DNA of 64,000 nt from positions 1,178,001 to 1,242,000 of the forward strand of contig OZ345381.1 of NCBI GenBank assembly GCA_977006965.1, given 5' to 3'. Both the position numbers and the translations under genes were made by a program. The notes beneath the pieces are model-generated. The model ran no database searches. It saw only the letters and a list, made by a program, of their open reading frames with translations, and had not been told where the DNA came from. Shown one piece after another: positions 1-11,700 of this stretch (position 1 is its first letter; each line of letters starts with the position of its first letter). Source of the DNA: Phymatolithon calcareum (lineage: Eukaryota; Rhodophyta; Florideophyceae; Hapalidiales).

Positions 1-1023
1 TGTAGCGCACTGCGTCGCCCACTCGAAGACTGGACCGTGGCAAGCAACGAAAACGAACAAGCGCCAGCTTTGCAAGCGAGTGGTGAGGAGGAAATAGTTT
101 TTCGGACACTTTCAGCCCTTTCTTATGTTATAAAGGGACCAAATGGGGCAACACATCCATGATGCAGTCTATTTCGGATGATTTCGTTCAGTCATCTACT
201 GCCACGAGATCTTCAGCAGATACTGTACAGTGTATGGTTATGGTTTTATCAGGTACAGTAGTACCATGATGGTACTACTGTACCTGGGGTCCCTTGCCGT
301 GGGGGAAAGACGCAACTAATGTGTACTTAAATAATAAATTTTGAAGTGCTGCGTACCTTCTGGAGACAGAGCACTTGGTCACCTTGCTCGTGTGCGCTCA
401 TTTTAATGTACATAAATTTGAAAAAAATCGCACATTCGACCCTGAAATGCCGTTGAGGTTGAACCAAAATTGATTGGTGAACTGGAAGCCAGGAAGCGTT
501 GTTTCGTAGACCGACCTTAGCAGCTACAGTGCTACAGTATAGCACAACGCTTGAGCTGCATCAATGTGCGCAAAAACGTGTTCAGTTCGGTCAACTTAAA
601 TAGCATAGCTTATCATATGATTTGAAGTGCGGAGGGCGGTTTTGAAGTTGCTATCACCGAGCGTCACACCAAAAACGACGCTGCTGCAACTTCAAGCTCG
701 AGATGCAATGCAGCAATTGGACAGCAGCTTCTCGTCTCGGTCGAAACTGGAGATTGAGGTGAAAGCAGATTGCTTTCAATTCAAGTTGCATGTGGAGCTT
801 CCTTTCATGCGGATTCTACCCTTCAGATTGATGCTGATTCGACTTCTAGACCTTCTTCCATCATGATTCCATCCAATTCGCCGAATCAGCAGCAATGTTT
901 CTTGACCCAGGGTTTCCCAGCGCATCCAATGCGACTGTCAGTGATCTATGGAAGCTTATGCCTACTTAAATAGTGCTGCTGTGGGCCTCTAGAAGAATTG
1001 AAATAATCTCGGCAAGAACCAAC
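1..1023. other. Intergenic stretch with one hairpin
   Basis: No convincing gene is visible; the short open frames here have no recognisable motif. A perfect inverted repeat with 15-bp arms (251-265 and 271-285, 5-nt loop) lies in the left part. TACTGTA/TACAGTA motifs occur at about 221, 254, 276 and 533. Confidence 0.6.
251..285. repeat. Short perfect hairpin
   Basis: The two 15-bp arms are exact reverse complements around the loop atgat. It is one of about ten similar foldback units in gaps of this window. No Pol III or rho-type terminator context is seen. Confidence 0.85.
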
Positions 1024-2028
1024 ATGCCAGTCTCTCGTCCTGAAGAGAACTGCAATGGCACTGTTGTGCAACCCTATCTGAACGGAGAAAGTGTACGTAA
1101 GGAAGCACCTCTTCCCATCATTATTGACACCGATCCCGGCATCGACGATGCAATGGCCATCGTCTACGCTTTTTCCGTACCAGAATTGAACGTACAATCT
1201 CTCACAAGTGTATTCGGCAATGTATCCATCGACCGAACAACGCGCAATGCACTCGCCCTCACTGAACTATGCAATGCTCAAACACCAGTCTTCCAAGGTG
1301 CTGCAAAACCACTCAATATGCCAGCCAGCACAAATCCCTTCTTCGTCCATGGCGATGAAGGTTTTGGCGACCTTCCCGCCCCTTCAGTCACTCGTTCGAC
1401 AATGTCCACTCCAGCCGCGGAGCACTTATCGCGCGTCTGTGCAACACAAAGAGGAAAGATTGTGATTGTTGCACTAGGACCTTTGACCAATCTCGCGGCG
1501 GCGCTTGAATTCGACCCGTCCATTGCGGACAATGTCGCCCGCGTCGTGGTTATGGGAGGTAGTCTTCGTGCCGGTGGTAACTTGACACGGTTTGCCGAAT
1601 TTAACCTGTGGAAGGACCCTCATGCGGCCGAGAAGGTGTTTGCGGCGAATTGGCCGGTTGAGATGATCGGATTAGATGTCACAATGAAGGTATCATGCAC
1701 ACGCGATGACTTTGTGAAGGTTGCTTCGACGGGTCGAAAGGGGGCATTCTTGAAAGATGCTGTCGAATTTTACTTTCGATATCACAAGGCCAAACGTGGA
1801 ATTGAAAATAGAATTCATATGCATGACCCATCCGCCGTAATTGCCGCACATGCTTCGCATCTGTTTACGTTTGAAGAGGTTCCACTTACCGTTGTTTTGC
1901 ATGGGGAGCGAATTGGCGAAACTATTGTGAGTAAAGAGATGGGTCGACCGCTAGTAAGGGTTGCCACTGGAGTTGATGGAGAGGCCGTGCGCAAAATGTG
2001 GATGACTGGACTTGGGGTGAATGACTAA
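1024..2028 (+). CDS. Inosine/uridine-preferring nucleoside hydrolase family protein
   Basis: The 334-residue product matches the family that hydrolyses the N-glycosidic bond of nucleosides in purine/pyrimidine salvage. The hallmark calcium-binding N-terminal motif DTDPGIDD lies at about residues 35-42. A VVVMGG segment and an N-x-x-x-DP (NLWKDP) motif follow in the middle, as in IunH-type enzymes, and the length is usual for the family. The frame stays open 17 codons upstream only through a GTG codon at 973, so the first ATG at 1024 is taken as the start. No intron is needed. There is no clear targeting peptide, so the enzyme is probably cytosolic. Substrate preference cannot be read from the sequence. 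Confidence 0.92.
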   Translation: MPVSRPEENCNGTVVQPYLNGESVRKEAPLPIIIDTDPGIDDAMAIVYAFSVPELNVQSLTSVFGNVSIDRTTRNALALTELCNAQTPVFQGAAKPLNMPASTNPFFVHGDEGFGDLPAPSVTRSTMSTPAAEHLSRVCATQRGKIVIVALGPLTNLAAALEFDPSIADNVARVVVMGGSLRAGGNLTRFAEFNLWKDPHAAEKVFAANWPVEMIGLDVTMKVSCTRDDFVKVASTGRKGAFLKDAVEFYFRYHKAKRGIENRIHMHDPSAVIAAHASHLFTFEEVPLTVVLHGERIGETIVSKEMGRPLVRVATGVDGEAVRKMWMTGLGVND

Positions 2029-2204
2029 TTTAAGTCGTTGCCAACGACACGCCTGGAAATGAAAAGATTTACTCAACAGGATCTGAATTTTGACCGCAAC
2101 TAGAAGTTTTTTAAAGATTTTGTATCTACGTTCCAATGGCTGGAACCATCAGATCCGGCGTCAAAAGACTTTGACGTGCAGCTTGAAACCACACCACGTG
2201 ATGA

Positions 2205-2713
2205 TCAATGTGCCTTCGTGTTCAAACTAAGGGCTGCATTTGCAATGCACTTCCACGCTATAGCCTTTGCTTGCTGATGGAGAATCTCCCTTCGATTGTA
2301 CACCTTCAGACCGACTGCCGCGTTCGCAAGCGATATGGAAACCATTCGAGCAGCATCTCGTTCGACTCGCATTTTGTCAAATTGTTTCTCCTGATTTTTC
2401 AAGAAACTAGTCGCCAATGTGGCTTGTCTCTCCGAGGTGGGAGCGGGAACTAATTTCTCGTGATTCCCTGAAGCCTGATTTCCATACCGAGGACTATTCT
2501 TTCTTTGAAATCTCACTGCCTTTTCATCGTCGGACTGCTCATCGGTATCTTCTCGCTGCCTTGGCGATTGGACTCTCTGTAGAATGCTTTTCCACATACC
2601 GAATTCTTGACTTCGAATGAGAGTGTGCCAATATGGACGAGGGAAGAAGTAGGGTTTGACGCCGGGAGAAATTCAATTGCTCTGCTGAAACTATCGCCTG
2701 ACGCAAGGGTCAT
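2205..2713 (-). pseudogene. Fragment of a repeated coding family, copy A
   Basis: A 130-codon frame on the minus strand (2205-2597, ATG at 2597) and a second frame just upstream (2513-2713) resemble, in the same order, plus-strand frames at 55296-55715. Shared stretches include ASGNHEK followed by PAP, ERDA(A/T)RM, and upstream NxVCGxxFxRE. Both loci need frame changes to read through, so I treat them as decayed copies of one multicopy gene or transposon ORF. The function is not recognised. The protein is rich in basic and polar residues and shows no membrane segment. Confidence 0.55.
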
Positions 2714-2829
2714 CTATGATACAGATGGAACGCATGGCAATGTCTCTCTGCAATCCAGACCAAACGATTCGTAATGACGTGTGCGAGTGGCCACGAAATA
2801 GAGTCGGTACTTCAAGGTGCAGAGCAGCG

Positions 2830-3830
2830 TTTCATTTGGACGGATGACGGATGAATCCAGTACGCCAAATGCCACGCAACAAGTGTCCAATGGACTAGCG
2901 AGATCTCCAAGAGTATGATTCAATCCAGTTTGTCGGGGTAGACGATTTAAAATTTGGAATTTTCTTCGTCCGCTCAAGAATGAATCTAATGCTTTTGAGT
3001 CCGGTAGCCCTACAGCGATAAGCTAGGCTGAATCTGTATCCAGTCCGACAGGATTCGTCGTTCTGAAACCTATATCAGCAAGCATCCAGTTATTTCGCGA
3101 TAAAATCAGTGAAAATAATGAAGTCAATTTGATTATCCGCATCAAATCCAAGAGTCATAAATTCAATCCAGTGGATGTACACGTGTACATCCGCTGGATT
3201 TGGTTGGTGAATAATGAGTGTACACTCATTATTCATCAACCAAAAGTAATTTCTCTTTGAAAGGCATGAATCCAAACTCTCCCACCGACCGTCGAACGGA
3301 ACATGAACTTCAAGTGCTGCAAAGTAAGTAGACAACAGTCCATCTCATTCATGGAACCTGAAATGCAATGCGATTCTTGAGTCATCTTTGAGACGTCCCA
3401 GCTGCATTGCGATCTAATCCAGGAAAAGGATTTTGCATACTAACGCACCTGTCTGGCATTTGTTTATACTTTCACTCAAATATATACTCATTTGTCGATT
3501 GCCACCTTTCTGTAAGGCCCTTACACGATATCATATCCCGAATCAATCCGGTATTTATCCAATCCGGTTCAATTTGATTCTGCATCCATCCGTAATGGAT
3601 CCGGAAGAAGTTGACATACATCCATATCGACACTTGGAAGCCGAAAGTCGACAAATTATCACTCGGTCCAGAAATCATTTAAGTTTTACTAGTTCGCTGA
3701 TAGATTTTGACAACAAAAAAATTATCCAGGAATCCACCAAATTTCCATCAGAAAGTCAAACGTATATCCAAAAGTGCAACAATATCGCGACCGGAGCGAC
3801 GGATGACTGGATTAGTCCGGCGGAATAAAA
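2830..3830. repeat. Degenerate array of ATCCAGT/ATCCG-type short motifs
   Basis: The stretch is filled with irregularly spaced variants of aatccagt, atccgg and tatccaa. It resembles, on the opposite strand, the GGATCGGA/GGACTGGA-rich stretch at 53390-53770. The spacing is not regular, so this is a low-complexity or decayed minisatellite-like tract, not a clean tandem array. Confidence 0.4.
3165..3243. repeat. Two abutting palindromes
   Basis: 3165-3200 is a 36-bp palindrome (18-bp arms, one mismatch, no loop). It shares its last base with 3200-3243, a 44-bp palindrome (22-bp arms, one mismatch, no loop). Confidence 0.8.
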
Positions 3831-5680
3831 CGCTGGTGCAGAGCAACATAACTTGGCTTCTCACTTGAGTGAGAGACATTGCAGAAAAAAGCATTGATGT
3901 ACTCTATCTGCCCGGAGTCACTCTTCAACGGTGTGCCCCTCCGAAACATACAAATAGCTCTTAATATCGCACGGCATAGAACAGAATGGAGAAAACTTCG
4001 ACCTTCGAATCGCTGCTAACCTGACTTCGTGAAAATGCGGAATACAATACAATACGCTACCCGATTCCAATCTACCTCGCCTTGATCACGCTTCTTAGAG
4101 CGACCTCGGTATGCTTGTGGATTTGAGTTTTGCATATTGTGGCTTCCTGTGCTCTTCAAATAGTCATAATGATTGTGGCAATTCTGGTTGCCAACAGTTT
4201 CTAACCTGCCTCATGTTGTTTGTAGCCCGTATGGATTTCGGTGTCTTCAGATCTTACCAATCGTTTTATCAGCAGAACTCTGCCGCGATTAATTCGTTCC
4301 CTATTTGACAGATGGTGAGCAAGCAAATATTTTCTTCTCCGCTCTGCCTCCGTTTGCGTTTACCCTAAAAGAGTGACCTTCTAATGGATTGACAAGTGAT
4401 GGCATTTCTCCAGTCAACGGTTCACCGTCCCGTCTCATGGCGGATTTTTACAACGACCTCCAGGCTGCAAGGGGCCGTAGCTCTCCCCATCTGCTACGCT
4501 CTCCTTGCGATATGGCTTTGAAGGCGAATCACATTAAACAGCACCTTATCCAAATTGACGATGTCATGCTTCGCGTCAGGGTTGACGAGAAACAATTGGC
4601 ACGTTCAAGATATTTTGAAGTTGTCCAGCACAGGTATCACGGGATGTCCATCCGGGATTGGACTGGCCTTTTTGTATTGATTTAACCTCCCAATATCAAG
4701 TATTTTGCATCTGAGAGACTTTTTGTTTGACTGTATTTCTTCTTTTTCGTCCACCCTGCCTCGGGTCCTTCTCGTAACGACACAGATGATAGACGGTGCC
4801 GATTGTCTCTCACAGGGTTATTTCTTCTACTTTCGAGAGCTTTTTGGGTTGACATTAGGACTGCCATCGTTCTCAAAGTTGCCTCGAGATCAGGAGCGTT
4901 GATTCGCCTTGTTTCTGATTGGGGTACGGGAAGCGAGAGAAGAGCCAGTGCGTAAAAAGGAGCTATTGCTTTGCTTGAAATCTCATTCTTAATACTAAGG
5001 GGAAAACGCCTCCGTTCTCCCCTCAGTGCTACTGCGGCACTGCCAGGTTGTATTGCCATTCATTCCTTGCTTTAAGGATAACGCTGTTCATTTTGTTGAC
5101 AATCGAGCCCTGGATGTCCGTCCTAGTTGTGTTCCAGTGCGAGTTTTCTTCTCTGTTTCTCACCTGTCCACAACACTGCCTTACCCAAATTATGGCGTTT
5201 TTGAATAACCAACATGGCGATCGTCACGAATAGCCGCTTTTAGAGCAAAACAAATCGTCCATTTCACCCTGTCCCCCGGAGAGGTGCTTTGGAAAATGTG
5301 AGCGCAGCAAGGAAAGCAGGGAGGAGAGAGAAACGTTGCTCGGGGTCAGATGAGTTTGTGATACCAAAAAAAAGGATCAGTTCCATGTGTTTAATTTCTG
5401 AAAGAGAATGCTACACAGCATAACACACTTACGACGAAAATACAAAAAGTGTTGAACATTGCGCGCGACAAACTGCGTTTCCATCCGTACAACTGCAATA
5501 GAATAAGGACCATTGCCAGAGCAAATACAGCAAACGAGTTCGTCAATGCAGGCATACTGTGAACCATTTATGCGCTCTATCACCGTCTACATAACAGAGG
5601 CAAAACGAGCTGGGGATGTAAAAATTGGGCTTGGACATACGGACAATATGTAAAAAAACGGTAAAACAAAAATCATGGCA

Positions 5681-6745
5681 CTATCCACAAGGAGCAATAT
5701 CTGGTAATCCCTGGTTGCTCACATCATCCATTGCCATGTGGATCTGCGGAATTTCTCTTGGATCGTCAAAGGCATACGGCATCATCATCATCGGGTTCAA
5801 TCCGCGAAGCCTAAAGTCGTCTGCCAATTTGAGATATTCATCGTTATCCTCTGCCGTACCATCTGTTTTTCCATTACCTGCCGGTGTCACATTCTGTAGT
5901 ACCACTGGATAATTCGCAAACAGATCGTTGGTGTCCACACCGGCCTGCGTCGGTAGTGCATTCTCATGACGATTTTGCTTCAGCTTTCTCTCTTGCTTCG
6001 GCATGGGCACCGGCAACCTTTCCGGGAGTCTGGGACATTCTCTTCCATTTTCGGTGGGACCGGTGCCGACAGTAGGCGTGACGTGTGGAGAGCGGTTCTG
6101 ACCGCCCTTTCCTTGCGATTGATGCGTGTTTTCTGCACGCAGTAACTGCGCGGGACGTAGAAGCAAATCGATCGGCAGTTTCACGGCACCGGTCTTCCGT
6201 AGTGCGTCCCATAAAGCGTTATTATCCGCCGTAAGTGCCTTATTTTCCGCTCGAGCCTTCTCAATCTCATTGTGCAAGTATGCCTTATCGTGACGAAGTT
6301 CAAGCTTTTCGGAACGGAGAATATCAATTTCAGCGGTCATAGTGGAAATACGACGAATGGCATCGTCAAGGTCGCGTTGTTGAGCGGCGAGACTTTGGGC
6401 GGCATCTTTTAGTACGACTTCCTTGTCTAGACGACGGTGGACACGGGTGGGGGCGCCGGGAAGTTGAGCGAGTTGATTCTCAAGTTCGGAAAAACGAACG
6501 TTAACGAGATTTCGACGGTTGCGTTCCAATTCACGTTTGCGCTCGGCGGGACCGGCACCGGCGCCCTCGCAGTCGGAGAGGCCGTCCGGTGGAGGGGCGG
6601 AACGCGATTCGGAACGTATTCGTTTGGAGCGGGAGCCCATCCTAGAGAGGTGACGATGGGAAAGCGGCGGAGGTGTGCTAGTCGGGTGTGAAGAAGGAAG
6701 CTTGCGAGAGTTGGGTTGCGGGTGGAGATTGTGCAATGGCCTCAT
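5681..6745 (-). CDS. bHLH transcription factor with long leucine-zipper-like coiled coil, ILR3-like
   Basis: The 354-residue product has a basic region with the ERxRR core (ERNRR, about residues 74-78) and a helix-loop-helix to about 122. A continuous heptad-rich coiled coil follows to about 183 (EKLEL, DKAYLHNEIEKA, ENKAL). The layout matches the plant bHLH105/ILR3 group, nuclear dimeric DNA-binding factors involved in iron and stress responses; a similar role here is only inference. The N-terminus is Pro/Ser/Arg rich and the C-terminal third is acidic and Met rich. The frame is open to another ATG at 6796, but those 17 codons span a pyrimidine tract ending in CAG at 6756-6754, which looks like a 3' splice site. 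I therefore start at the ATG at 6745 and suspect an upstream non-coding exon. Confidence 0.82.
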   Translation of the reverse strand: MRPLHNLHPQPNSRKLPSSHPTSTPPPLSHRHLSRMGSRSKRIRSESRSAPPPDGLSDCEGAGAGPAERKRELERNRRNLVNVRFSELENQLAQLPGAPTRVHRRLDKEVVLKDAAQSLAAQQRDLDDAIRRISTMTAEIDILRSEKLELRHDKAYLHNEIEKARAENKALTADNNALWDALRKTGAVKLPIDLLLRPAQLLRAENTHQSQGKGGQNRSPHVTPTVGTGPTENGRECPRLPERLPVPMPKQERKLKQNRHENALPTQAGVDTNDLFANYPVVLQNVTPAGNGKTDGTAEDNDEYLKLADDFRLRGLNPMMMMPYAFDDPREIPQIHMAMDDVSNQGLPDIAPCG

Positions 6746-8400
6746 ATTTGTGCCTGAAAACAGAAAAATTATACTTTGGCACACCGCGGTTGTCATGTCA
6801 ACGGGGGAGAGGAGGCGGTTGTTGGAAAGGACGATAATTTCACGTATTTGGCGTTTGGCAATTGGTTGGCGGTCGGCGTGTTCGTGTGATGAAACCCTAA
6901 AAGACTCGTTTGATTAGTGCATCAAACGGGCCTTTAGGTTCCATTCGCAATGATGAAATCGTTACAAACAACGCTGTGTCACAGGAATTATTTTGATTGG
7001 CAAGAGGACTAAATGTTATGTCGCTAGGGTTTTATCGTCCAATTACAAAACGCAGTCGAGATTTCCACGCAGAGTTACGAACGTTTTTCTCATATGGGAT
7101 ATCGATTATGACCATACGTCATCGAAAAGTGCAGTTTCCTTCGATGACGATGAAACATCGTTTTAGTAATTGTAATTGTAACTCTTCTGACTGAATCTAT
7201 AATAGATACCTGTATCCAGTACAGTACAGTTTTTAGAAATTGGTCACGAGAGCTGTATGCTATGAAAGACAGGAACACGATGTGCAGGCAAATTCTCATT
7301 AGCAACATGACAAATCTGTTCCAGCAGCTTATTCGCCAGCAATTCTCGCTCATCACGATAATGCTGCTGGCAATTTTTCAACATCCAATTATACCCAACA
7401 TTTCGCACCATTTCTTCTACCGCTATCTTCATGAATGATAGCCGTACAGTAGAAGAAATGGCGCGAAATGAGCCCAACGATTAAAGATGTGAAACCGGTG
7501 GGCTGATGAGCAAGGAGCACATGAGACCAATGCCGGACCGTGATTTATAATATCTCAGGATTGAGCTACAACGAGACGGGATAAGTTCTGTGCTTGATGA
7601 GAGTCGGTTGATTTGCTTCGAGCGACGCCCAGTTGTGTCTACTGAGGATGCTCCCTGCTTTATATCCTAAAGCAAGGAAGAACTGGACAGACGGTTGATT
7701 CCGAGCGATTAGCCGGCTCTGGTGAGCTTGAAAACAAAAGAAAACACAATGCTTCCACTGACACCAGTTGACTCTATGGTAATTTCCACCGATCTCTCAG
7801 GGACATTAATGAGTACATCTGCGAAACGGATCACCTACCCTCGCGACCGCTCTCAGGTCTTATTGATACTACAGTATGTCTACCGCGTCGGAATTCTGGG
7901 ACATCTGCAGGGGGCCAAAGAACCGTCTATCATATCACAAAAATTTGTAGCATGTACAGTATCACCAAAAACTTGTGATTATTATTATCATATGTCCGAA
8001 GTTTGCACGGCAACTGTAACAGAACATGGACAAAACCAAAAATTTGTACAATGAGGTGCACCTGGTACATGTCATGTACCAGGTGCACCTCCCCAGTTCC
8101 TCCCCAGGGGCAAAGATCCATAAATCTGAGCAATGAGCCAACCAAATTGCAGCGCTCCTCCCGATCTTTTATCCCTCATCTCGGTTTCGTGATTGTTTGG
8201 AGCTTGTGGCTGTGGTACTTCCAATATGGTAGAATTTTGTCATGAATTCGGTCCGCATCCGATTTTTTCGATAGAGAAAAGGTAATCATCACCCTCACTC
8301 AATTCTCATTGTCCCTTCTGTGCACCATCCTTGTGACGAAACAACAAGAGCAACAGCAGACCGACCACCTTGACTTGGCAACGCCACCTTCACATCCGCA
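6746..8400. other. Intergenic stretch between bHLH and LHC genes
   Basis: No gene is recognised. The two genes are divergently oriented, so both promoters must lie here. The stretch contains a perfect hairpin at 8053-8091 and TACAGTA motifs at about 7445 and 7870. Confidence 0.55.
8053..8091. repeat. Perfect 19-bp-arm hairpin
   Basis: The arms 8053-8071 and 8073-8091 are exact reverse complements separated by a single T. It lies about 310 bp upstream of the LHC start codon. Confidence 0.88.
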
Positions 8401-9252
8401 ATGTTGGGATTTGTCGCTTCGTTCAGCTCATTCCGTCCGGCTTTCCATGGAAATGCAGTCTCCATTCGCACCGTCGGCACGGCCAACGTCACCATGATGG
8501 CCGCTAGCAAGGCGTAAGTTGCAAACACGTACTCCTGATATCTGGCTACATGCGTCTTATCACGATTGCGCAGCGTTTAACATGGGAACATTAACGTTTT
8601 TGTCTCATTTTAACTGCGTTTGATGCCTTTCATGCAGGATACCATTCATGGAAGCCCCACCCAAGCTCGATGGGTCCCGTCCGGGTGATTTTGGATTTGA
8701 GTAAGCTTTCGCACAACCGTTGAGTGACGACAGACAAAGGAACACCAATGTGTTTTCTGTGTCACCTCTGAATTCGTCATTATTCTAACATGTTCCTCTT
8801 CAATATTTTCTCTGTGCCCTTTCCAAAACAGTCCCTTGTACATGAGCGAAAACATGGACCAGGATTGGATGTGTGCAGCTGAGCTGAAGAACGGCCGCAT
8901 CGCGATGCTTGCTTGTGTGGGCTTCGTAGTTCCAGAGCTCTTCCACTTGCCCGGTGCTGTGTTTTCAGAGACCAATCCTATTAAGGCTATTACCACTGTT
9001 CCTTCGGAAGGGTGGGTTCAGATCCTGTTTTTCATCATGTGTGTTGAACTTGCTACTTTCAAAGAGAGCTTTTCGTCGCAGGGGGCCGATTATGGCTTCG
9101 ATCCCCTCAATCTGTGGGCCAAGAGCGATGCCAAGGCGATGCGTGTTAGGGAAATCATCAACGCAAGGCTGGCCATGATTGGAATTATCGGATTTCTCGC
9201 GCAGACCTTGAAGACCGGCAAGCCGATAATTGCTCAGCTCACTTCCCTCTGA
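8401..9252 (+). CDS. Red-lineage light-harvesting complex protein, three exons, plastid targeted
   Basis: Exons are 8401-8513, 8638-8700 and 8832-9252 (198 codons). The introns of 124 and 131 nt have GTAAGT/CAG and GTAAGC/CAG borders, and all joins keep frame. Residues 1-34 look like a transit peptide (MLGFVASFSSFRPAF), with the conserved F near the start. Then come the mature N-terminal motif around PPKLDGSRPGDFGFD, helix 1 with the chlorophyll-binding ELKNGRIAML, and helix 3 with REIINARLAMIG. This is the three-helix antenna of photosystem I in red algae (Lhcr), binding chlorophyll a and carotenoid in the thylakoid membrane. It is the most intron-rich protein gene I can see here. The assignment to LHC is firm; the exact subfamily is not. 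Confidence 0.93.
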
Positions 9253-9841
9253 TGTGGAGAATGAAGCTGCCAATTCGTTGTACTGTATATGCAACAGAGC
9301 GGTCAAGTCGTGGAATAAAGAATAGTCTTTCATACAAAGTGGAACTATCTCGCCTGCGGAACTTCAAATTTGAGCGTTTCGTCCGCGGGATATACGGTGC
9401 TGTAGTGCACTTGACGAGCACCAAGAAGGGTACAGTATTGCGTTTGCCGGTAGATGTCGAGTGACAATGTCTTTTCCAATTTTACCAGTGTCAATAGTTG
9501 TCGTCTTCTCTCCGATACTCAGGCGTCAGGCATGCTGAACCTAACACGCATGTTTAGGGAACGCGATCCCTGATCATGCGGTCAGTTTCAGCCCAGTTGA
9601 GAGAAGTGTACTCATACTGCTTCATGGTCCTCTTTTAGCCGTCGTTTTTGACACATTTCGGGAACGCTTCGCTTAGTGAAGCGTAGAAAAACTGTTGAAG
9701 TAAACCAATTTTCAAACACCATCGTGGACGACCATATCGAAACCATTGGTGCTCTCCAGCTTGTGGTATGTCACTGTGAATACAAGCTTCGGCTCAGAAG
9801 GTCATCGTCAACGTTCGAAGGATATCAAATCGCAAGATAAT

Positions 9842-9963
9842 AACCGTCCCCGCAAACAAGGAATTCCAAGAGATTGCCCTAGATAATTATTATCTGGCGG
9901 TTTGATTTCGGTATCCCTGGAACTAGGGCAATCTCTTGGAATTCCTTGTCTGCGGTGACGGTT
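9842..9963. repeat. Inverted repeat with 41-bp arms
   Basis: 9842-9882 and 9923-9963 are reverse complements with two mismatches, separated by a 40-nt spacer. The arms include an aaggaattccaagagattgc core. It is longer than the other hairpins here and may be a foldback element or a decayed MITE. Confidence 0.85.
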
Positions 9964-10955
9964 CGGCGTGTTTTCTTCGAAGTACCTCCTACAGAGTCGT
10001 CATCACCGTTACTGGCAGGCGGTTGATCGTCAACCATGCCGATGACAGTTGCGTCAATCATGGCCTGGACGTACCGCTTGACGCTTGCAATACCTGATGG
10101 TTTAGCACCAGATAACGCCAATGCTATCTTGGTCTCTTGGGGGTGGCTTCGGTCGTAGAGTGGTCGAGCGTACCCACGGCAGCTAAACTATTAGCTTGGA
10201 ACTAATTTAGATGTGACTAAAAACTCAGCCAACGAGTCATCCATCAGGGTAGTAATAAGGACTAAGGTGGTTGAAGCCTTTTATTGCATCCCAATTTTCT
10301 GTGTTCCTGGACACAGACAGTGAGGCGTTTGCCACTCGTGACTGTACCAGGCGAGACCAGTGCTTTGGACACGTCTCGGAGCCGTACTGCACCACCAAGC
10401 GTTTCGAGACCAGGACGCTCTAAGTGGCCGTACTCTCATCATCTGTGTTGAAAGGTCAACGGACTAGTAATCCATCACGAATTGTAATGTAGAGAACCCG
10501 GCGGTGATCGTCATGATGGTGCCATGTTAATGGCGGTGTAGTGTGGCTATCACCAACCACTCGCCAATGTCGCGGTGTTGAATAGCCTCTTCGGAACACG
10601 ATGGTCGAGATGAAGTATGGGTGTTTATTCCTTCGAGTTTTTGTTAATTTTCGCCTTAACCTTAGTAAAGTTGGCGGTTCGGGCGTCTCTATCTAAATGA
10701 AATGCTACAATCGCCGCGGATTTTAGGTTGCCTCGTGTTGCAGGGTACAGTGATCCTGCGCGACGCGGATGGGAAAATGGGATAAATCTATGAGATTTGA
10801 AAAGTTAGTTCTGCAGGCCGCCACTCGCTTGCATGAGGAGTAGGTGCCGTTTAAATTTGCTCGCGTGTGCTTTCTGAGTAGACAACAGGGGTGCGCTGCT
10901 ATCTTTTCTACGTCGAGGAGCGCGCCATTACATTATGTAATCGCCCGCTCCGCAT

Positions 10956-11192
10956 ATGATATGCCCTTTCAAGAAAACGCTGCGCTTCCTCGTGCAGAGA
11001 CCGGTCACGGATGTAATTGCTATGACCGCCATCGCGAGCATGGCTTCGGATCCCAAGCTGCCCGTCACTTTGGCAGATGCCGGTGCAATTGAAGCGCTCC
11101 ACGTCGCACTGCAACGTGATCGCGAGCCGTATTTTGAGGAGGCTACCTATACTCCTGCCGGACTTGCAGCGCACCTTGGCTTTGATCCTTGA
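10956..11192 (+). pseudogene. Armadillo-like repeat fragment
   Basis: A 78-codon frame includes a segment (IASMASDP, then LADAGAIEALHVAL, then EEATYTPAGLA) with the spacing of one to two ARM/HEAT-type helices. The flanking sequence does not extend the repeat, so it is probably a relic or an exon of a gene I cannot assemble. The unrelated small gene at 43965-44450 has a similar IDAGALAALADAA segment. Confidence 0.35.
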
Positions 11193-11700
11193 TCGATCCG
11201 CTCTGGATGCAGCTCCAAAACGTCGTGTCAGTGGCGGATGGGCAAGCGGGCGAAGTGGTATTGTGCATCCCTCGCCACATTGAGTGTTTCGGCAGACGTC
11301 GACTGTGATTCCACAGATTCTAAATTCACAAGAAATGTTCCCGAGTATAGAAACACCATTCCCTTCATTGAGTTACCAGATGTAGAGATAATTATCGACA
11401 TCAAAAACAATCACAGGTAGACTGAGACTTGCTTTCTCCCTTCGTATGCAGGTCTAATGTCAGCGTATAGAAAGAAAGATGAGATTTTTATTATAGTATT
11501 ACCAACGCATCTGCAGACGCTTGAGTCAACGCTTCTGACGAGCCACACGGACTGAGTCGGGTCCCAAAGGGTCCATTTCAACAAAAGCAGAAAAGTGAGC
11601 AAAATTCTAAAACCTACCTCTGATCTCAAAAAAGGGATATCGAGGGGGCAAATCATTTCGCTTCCCGAGCCGCACCGACACTTTTCGCTTTTCCTGCGCG

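Larger units (their letters stand above)
2029..5680. other. Repeat-rich gene-free stretch
   Basis: No functional gene is seen in 3.65 kb. The stretch holds a degenerate coding-family fragment (2205-2713), an area rich in short GGATCC/ATCCAGT-like motifs (about 2830-3830) and two adjacent palindromes (3165-3243). From 3840 to 5680 I see only short open frames without motifs. Confidence 0.55.

Noticed and set aside
4682-5059. 125-codon minus-strand frame
   Set aside because: Basic, motif-free and in a repeat-rich gap; no evidence beyond being open.
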